A DNA stretch of 6,124 nt, taken from contig JALNZQ010000168.1 in NCBI GenBank assembly GCA_023229165.1, positions 1-6,124 of the forward strand, read 5' to 3'. This DNA comes from Methanothrix sp. GTDB lineage: Archaea; Halobacteriota; Methanosarcinia; Methanotrichales; Methanotrichaceae. Shown in pieces: positions 5,058 through 6,124 of this stretch; within the stretch, counting starts at the first letter, position 1; each line of letters opens with the position of its first letter. The translations under genes and the position numbers were made by a program. The notes under the pieces are model-generated. The model searched no databases and was not told the origin of the DNA. It saw only the letters and a program-made list of their open reading frames with translations.

Positions 5058-5279
5058 ATGAGGATATTGTTTTTAATTTTAGGTTTATTAGGTATTGTTT
5101 TTAAATTTTTATATATTTGTATATCTGAAATTTATTTTTTAATATTAGATTTATTTATGATTTTATTTATAAAAATTAAAGATTTATTTTGGTTTTTAGT
5201 TAAATTTGGACGTATAATTTTAGATAAACCATACATACCAATTGAGCCTAAGAAAAAAATAAGAAAAAGGAGAAAATAA
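5058..5279 (+). CDS. Small membrane protein with basic tail, 73 aa
   Basis: I do not recognise this protein. Residues 2-22 (hydrophobic apart from one Lys) and 24-38 could be two membrane segments. Residues 39-54 are an amphipathic, aromatic stretch (IKDLFWFLVKFGRII). A Pro-rich linker (KPYIPIEP) leads to a strongly basic end, KKKIRKRRK (65-73), which should face the cytoplasm and could bind nucleic acid or lipid head groups. The upstream site is weak (GAGTGAG about 7 bases before the ATG). The last codons carry the AAGGAG of the next gene, and stop and start overlap by one base (TAATG), so the pair is translationally coupled. The pattern of aromatic residues and spaced Lys resembles the 44-aa protein at 3974. 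Confidence 0.8.
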   Translation: MRILFLILGLLGIVFKFLYICISEIYFLILDLFMILFIKIKDLFWFLVKFGRIILDKPYIPIEPKKKIRKRRK

Positions 5280-6124
5280 TGGATTTTAAAATACCATTAA
5301 TTAATAAAGATAATGAAATTAATTTTTTTTATAATTTAGAAGTTGGAGATATTTTTAAATTTGAAATAATAGATTATATATGGGAAGATGTATATAATAT
5401 TGCAATTTCACAAGGTAAAAAAATAAAGAAAATAAATGAAAATAATTTTCTTTATAATATTATTAATTCTTCTGGTGGTATCATAATAAGAGATATTAAA
5501 AAATCAGCAGAAGATATAAGAGATGAAGAAATTTTAAGATTAAAAGCTGAGTTGTCTAATTGTTACAAAAGAATAGATAATTTAGAAACTCAAATAGGTA
5601 TAAGAGGTATTGAAAGATTAAATCGTTGTGAAATTTGTAAAAATCATGTGTTGCCATATCAATCTAATATAAAAACAGAAACAGGTTTAGAGCATACCGA
5701 ATGTAATTTAAATCAGATTATTAATGATTTAAATAAAAGTATAAATAAGAAGGATGAAACATTAAAAAAATGGATTAAAGACTCTCAAAGAATTGGTAGT
5801 GAAAATCAAAGTTTAAGAATTGAAAGAGATCAAATAAAAGATATGATTTCAGAACTACAGCAAGAAATAAATACTTTAACAGAGGTTAATGAAATATTTT
5901 TTAATGAAAAAAATGAATATAAAAATACTATTCTAAAATTAGAAAGTGATAATTCTAATAATTTGAAAAATATAAAAGAAATAGAAAATCTTAATAAGAT
6001 TTATGAAAATTTATTAAGAGAAATATTAGGATTAATTATAAGAACAATTAGATTGTTGGGTGATAATTCTGGTTTAGAATTTATTCCTATTCCTGTTATA
6101 AATTTAAATGGAGAACAAAGAATT
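5279..6124 (+). CDS. Coiled-coil protein with a CxxC/HxxC putative zinc motif (3' end missing)
   Basis: The frame opens at an ATG overlapping the previous stop by one base, with AAGGAG 6 bases before it, and stays open for 282 codons to the right edge. Residues 1-75 look globular and mostly beta (NLEVGDIFKFEIIDYIW, then SSGGIIIRDI). Residues 78-106 form a charged helix. Residues 117-142 hold C117, C120, H139 and C142 (CEIC and HTEC), a plausible zinc-binding knuckle. Residues 143-247 form a long Glu/Lys/Asn-rich coiled coil, followed by a hydrophobic segment (ILGLIIRTIRLLG, 249-261) and a Pro/Ile-rich end. I do not recognise the family. The design, a zinc knuckle between helices, suggests a scaffold or nucleic-acid-associated protein. 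It is coupled to the small basic-tailed membrane protein upstream, so the two may act together at the membrane. Confidence 0.85.
   Translation, partial: MDFKIPLINKDNEINFFYNLEVGDIFKFEIIDYIWEDVYNIAISQGKKIKKINENNFLYNIINSSGGIIIRDIKKSAEDIRDEEILRLKAELSNCYKRIDNLETQIGIRGIERLNRCEICKNHVLPYQSNIKTETGLEHTECNLNQIINDLNKSINKKDETLKKWIKDSQRIGSENQSLRIERDQIKDMISELQQEINTLTEVNEIFFNEKNEYKNTILKLESDNSNNLKNIKEIENLNKIYENLLREILGLIIRTIRLLGDNSGLEFIPIPVINLNGEQRI

Overview
The window reads as a piece of a large, very AT-rich bacteriophage genome. This is an inference. The clearly coding genes lie on the + strand and are packed with short or overlapping junctions. Most are small proteins I do not recognise. The two genes I do recognise, an anaerobic class III ribonucleotide reductase and a DRB0094-type RNA ligase, are typical of phage nucleotide and RNA metabolism. 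Strong Shine-Dalgarno sites (AGGAG; one perfect AAGGAGGT) and a TTGACA/17 bp/TATATT promoter suggest a low-GC host using a sigma-70/A-like polymerase, such as a Firmicute or Fusobacterium. An oxygen-sensitive reductase suggests an anaerobic host. TAA, TAG and TGA all appear as stops, so the standard bacterial code fits.

Layout. 1-1145: C-terminal part of nrdD, entering from the left edge. 1129-1359: an unknown 76-aa gene overlapping its end. 1379-1697: a hairpin that covers the ribosome binding site and start codon of a 22-aa ORF. That ORF runs in the -1 frame relation into a 69-aa ORF across an A7 tract, so the two are probably one 94-aa gene split by a programmed frameshift, a mutation or a sequencing error. 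1699-2769: RNA ligase, ending at a strong terminator (2801-2843). 2923-3213: a stand-alone acidic-tailed protein with a perfect Shine-Dalgarno, closed by a second terminator (3246-3281). 3283-3311: a sigma-70-type promoter. 3363-4565: a probable operon of two small soluble-looking proteins (95 and 92 aa) and three tiny membrane proteins (44, 56 and 40 aa). 4566-5057: about 490 bp without a convincing gene but full of repeats: an ACTT microsatellite, two copies of an AACATTAATA/AAATTCGAA module, a second direct repeat with an inverted arm, and a cluster of TGTTATAAT palindromes that look like extended -10 elements. 5058-5279: a further small membrane protein. 5279-6124: a coiled-coil protein with a CxxC/HxxC motif, running off the right edge.

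How the parts fit. The left half supplies DNA precursors (NrdD) and RNA repair (ligase), as in the early or middle regions of large phages. The right half looks accessory: a run of very small membrane proteins, two of them probable tandem paralogs, around a repeat-rich regulatory block. Their function is unknown; membrane-active roles such as superinfection exclusion, holin-like action or host takeover are possible but unproven.
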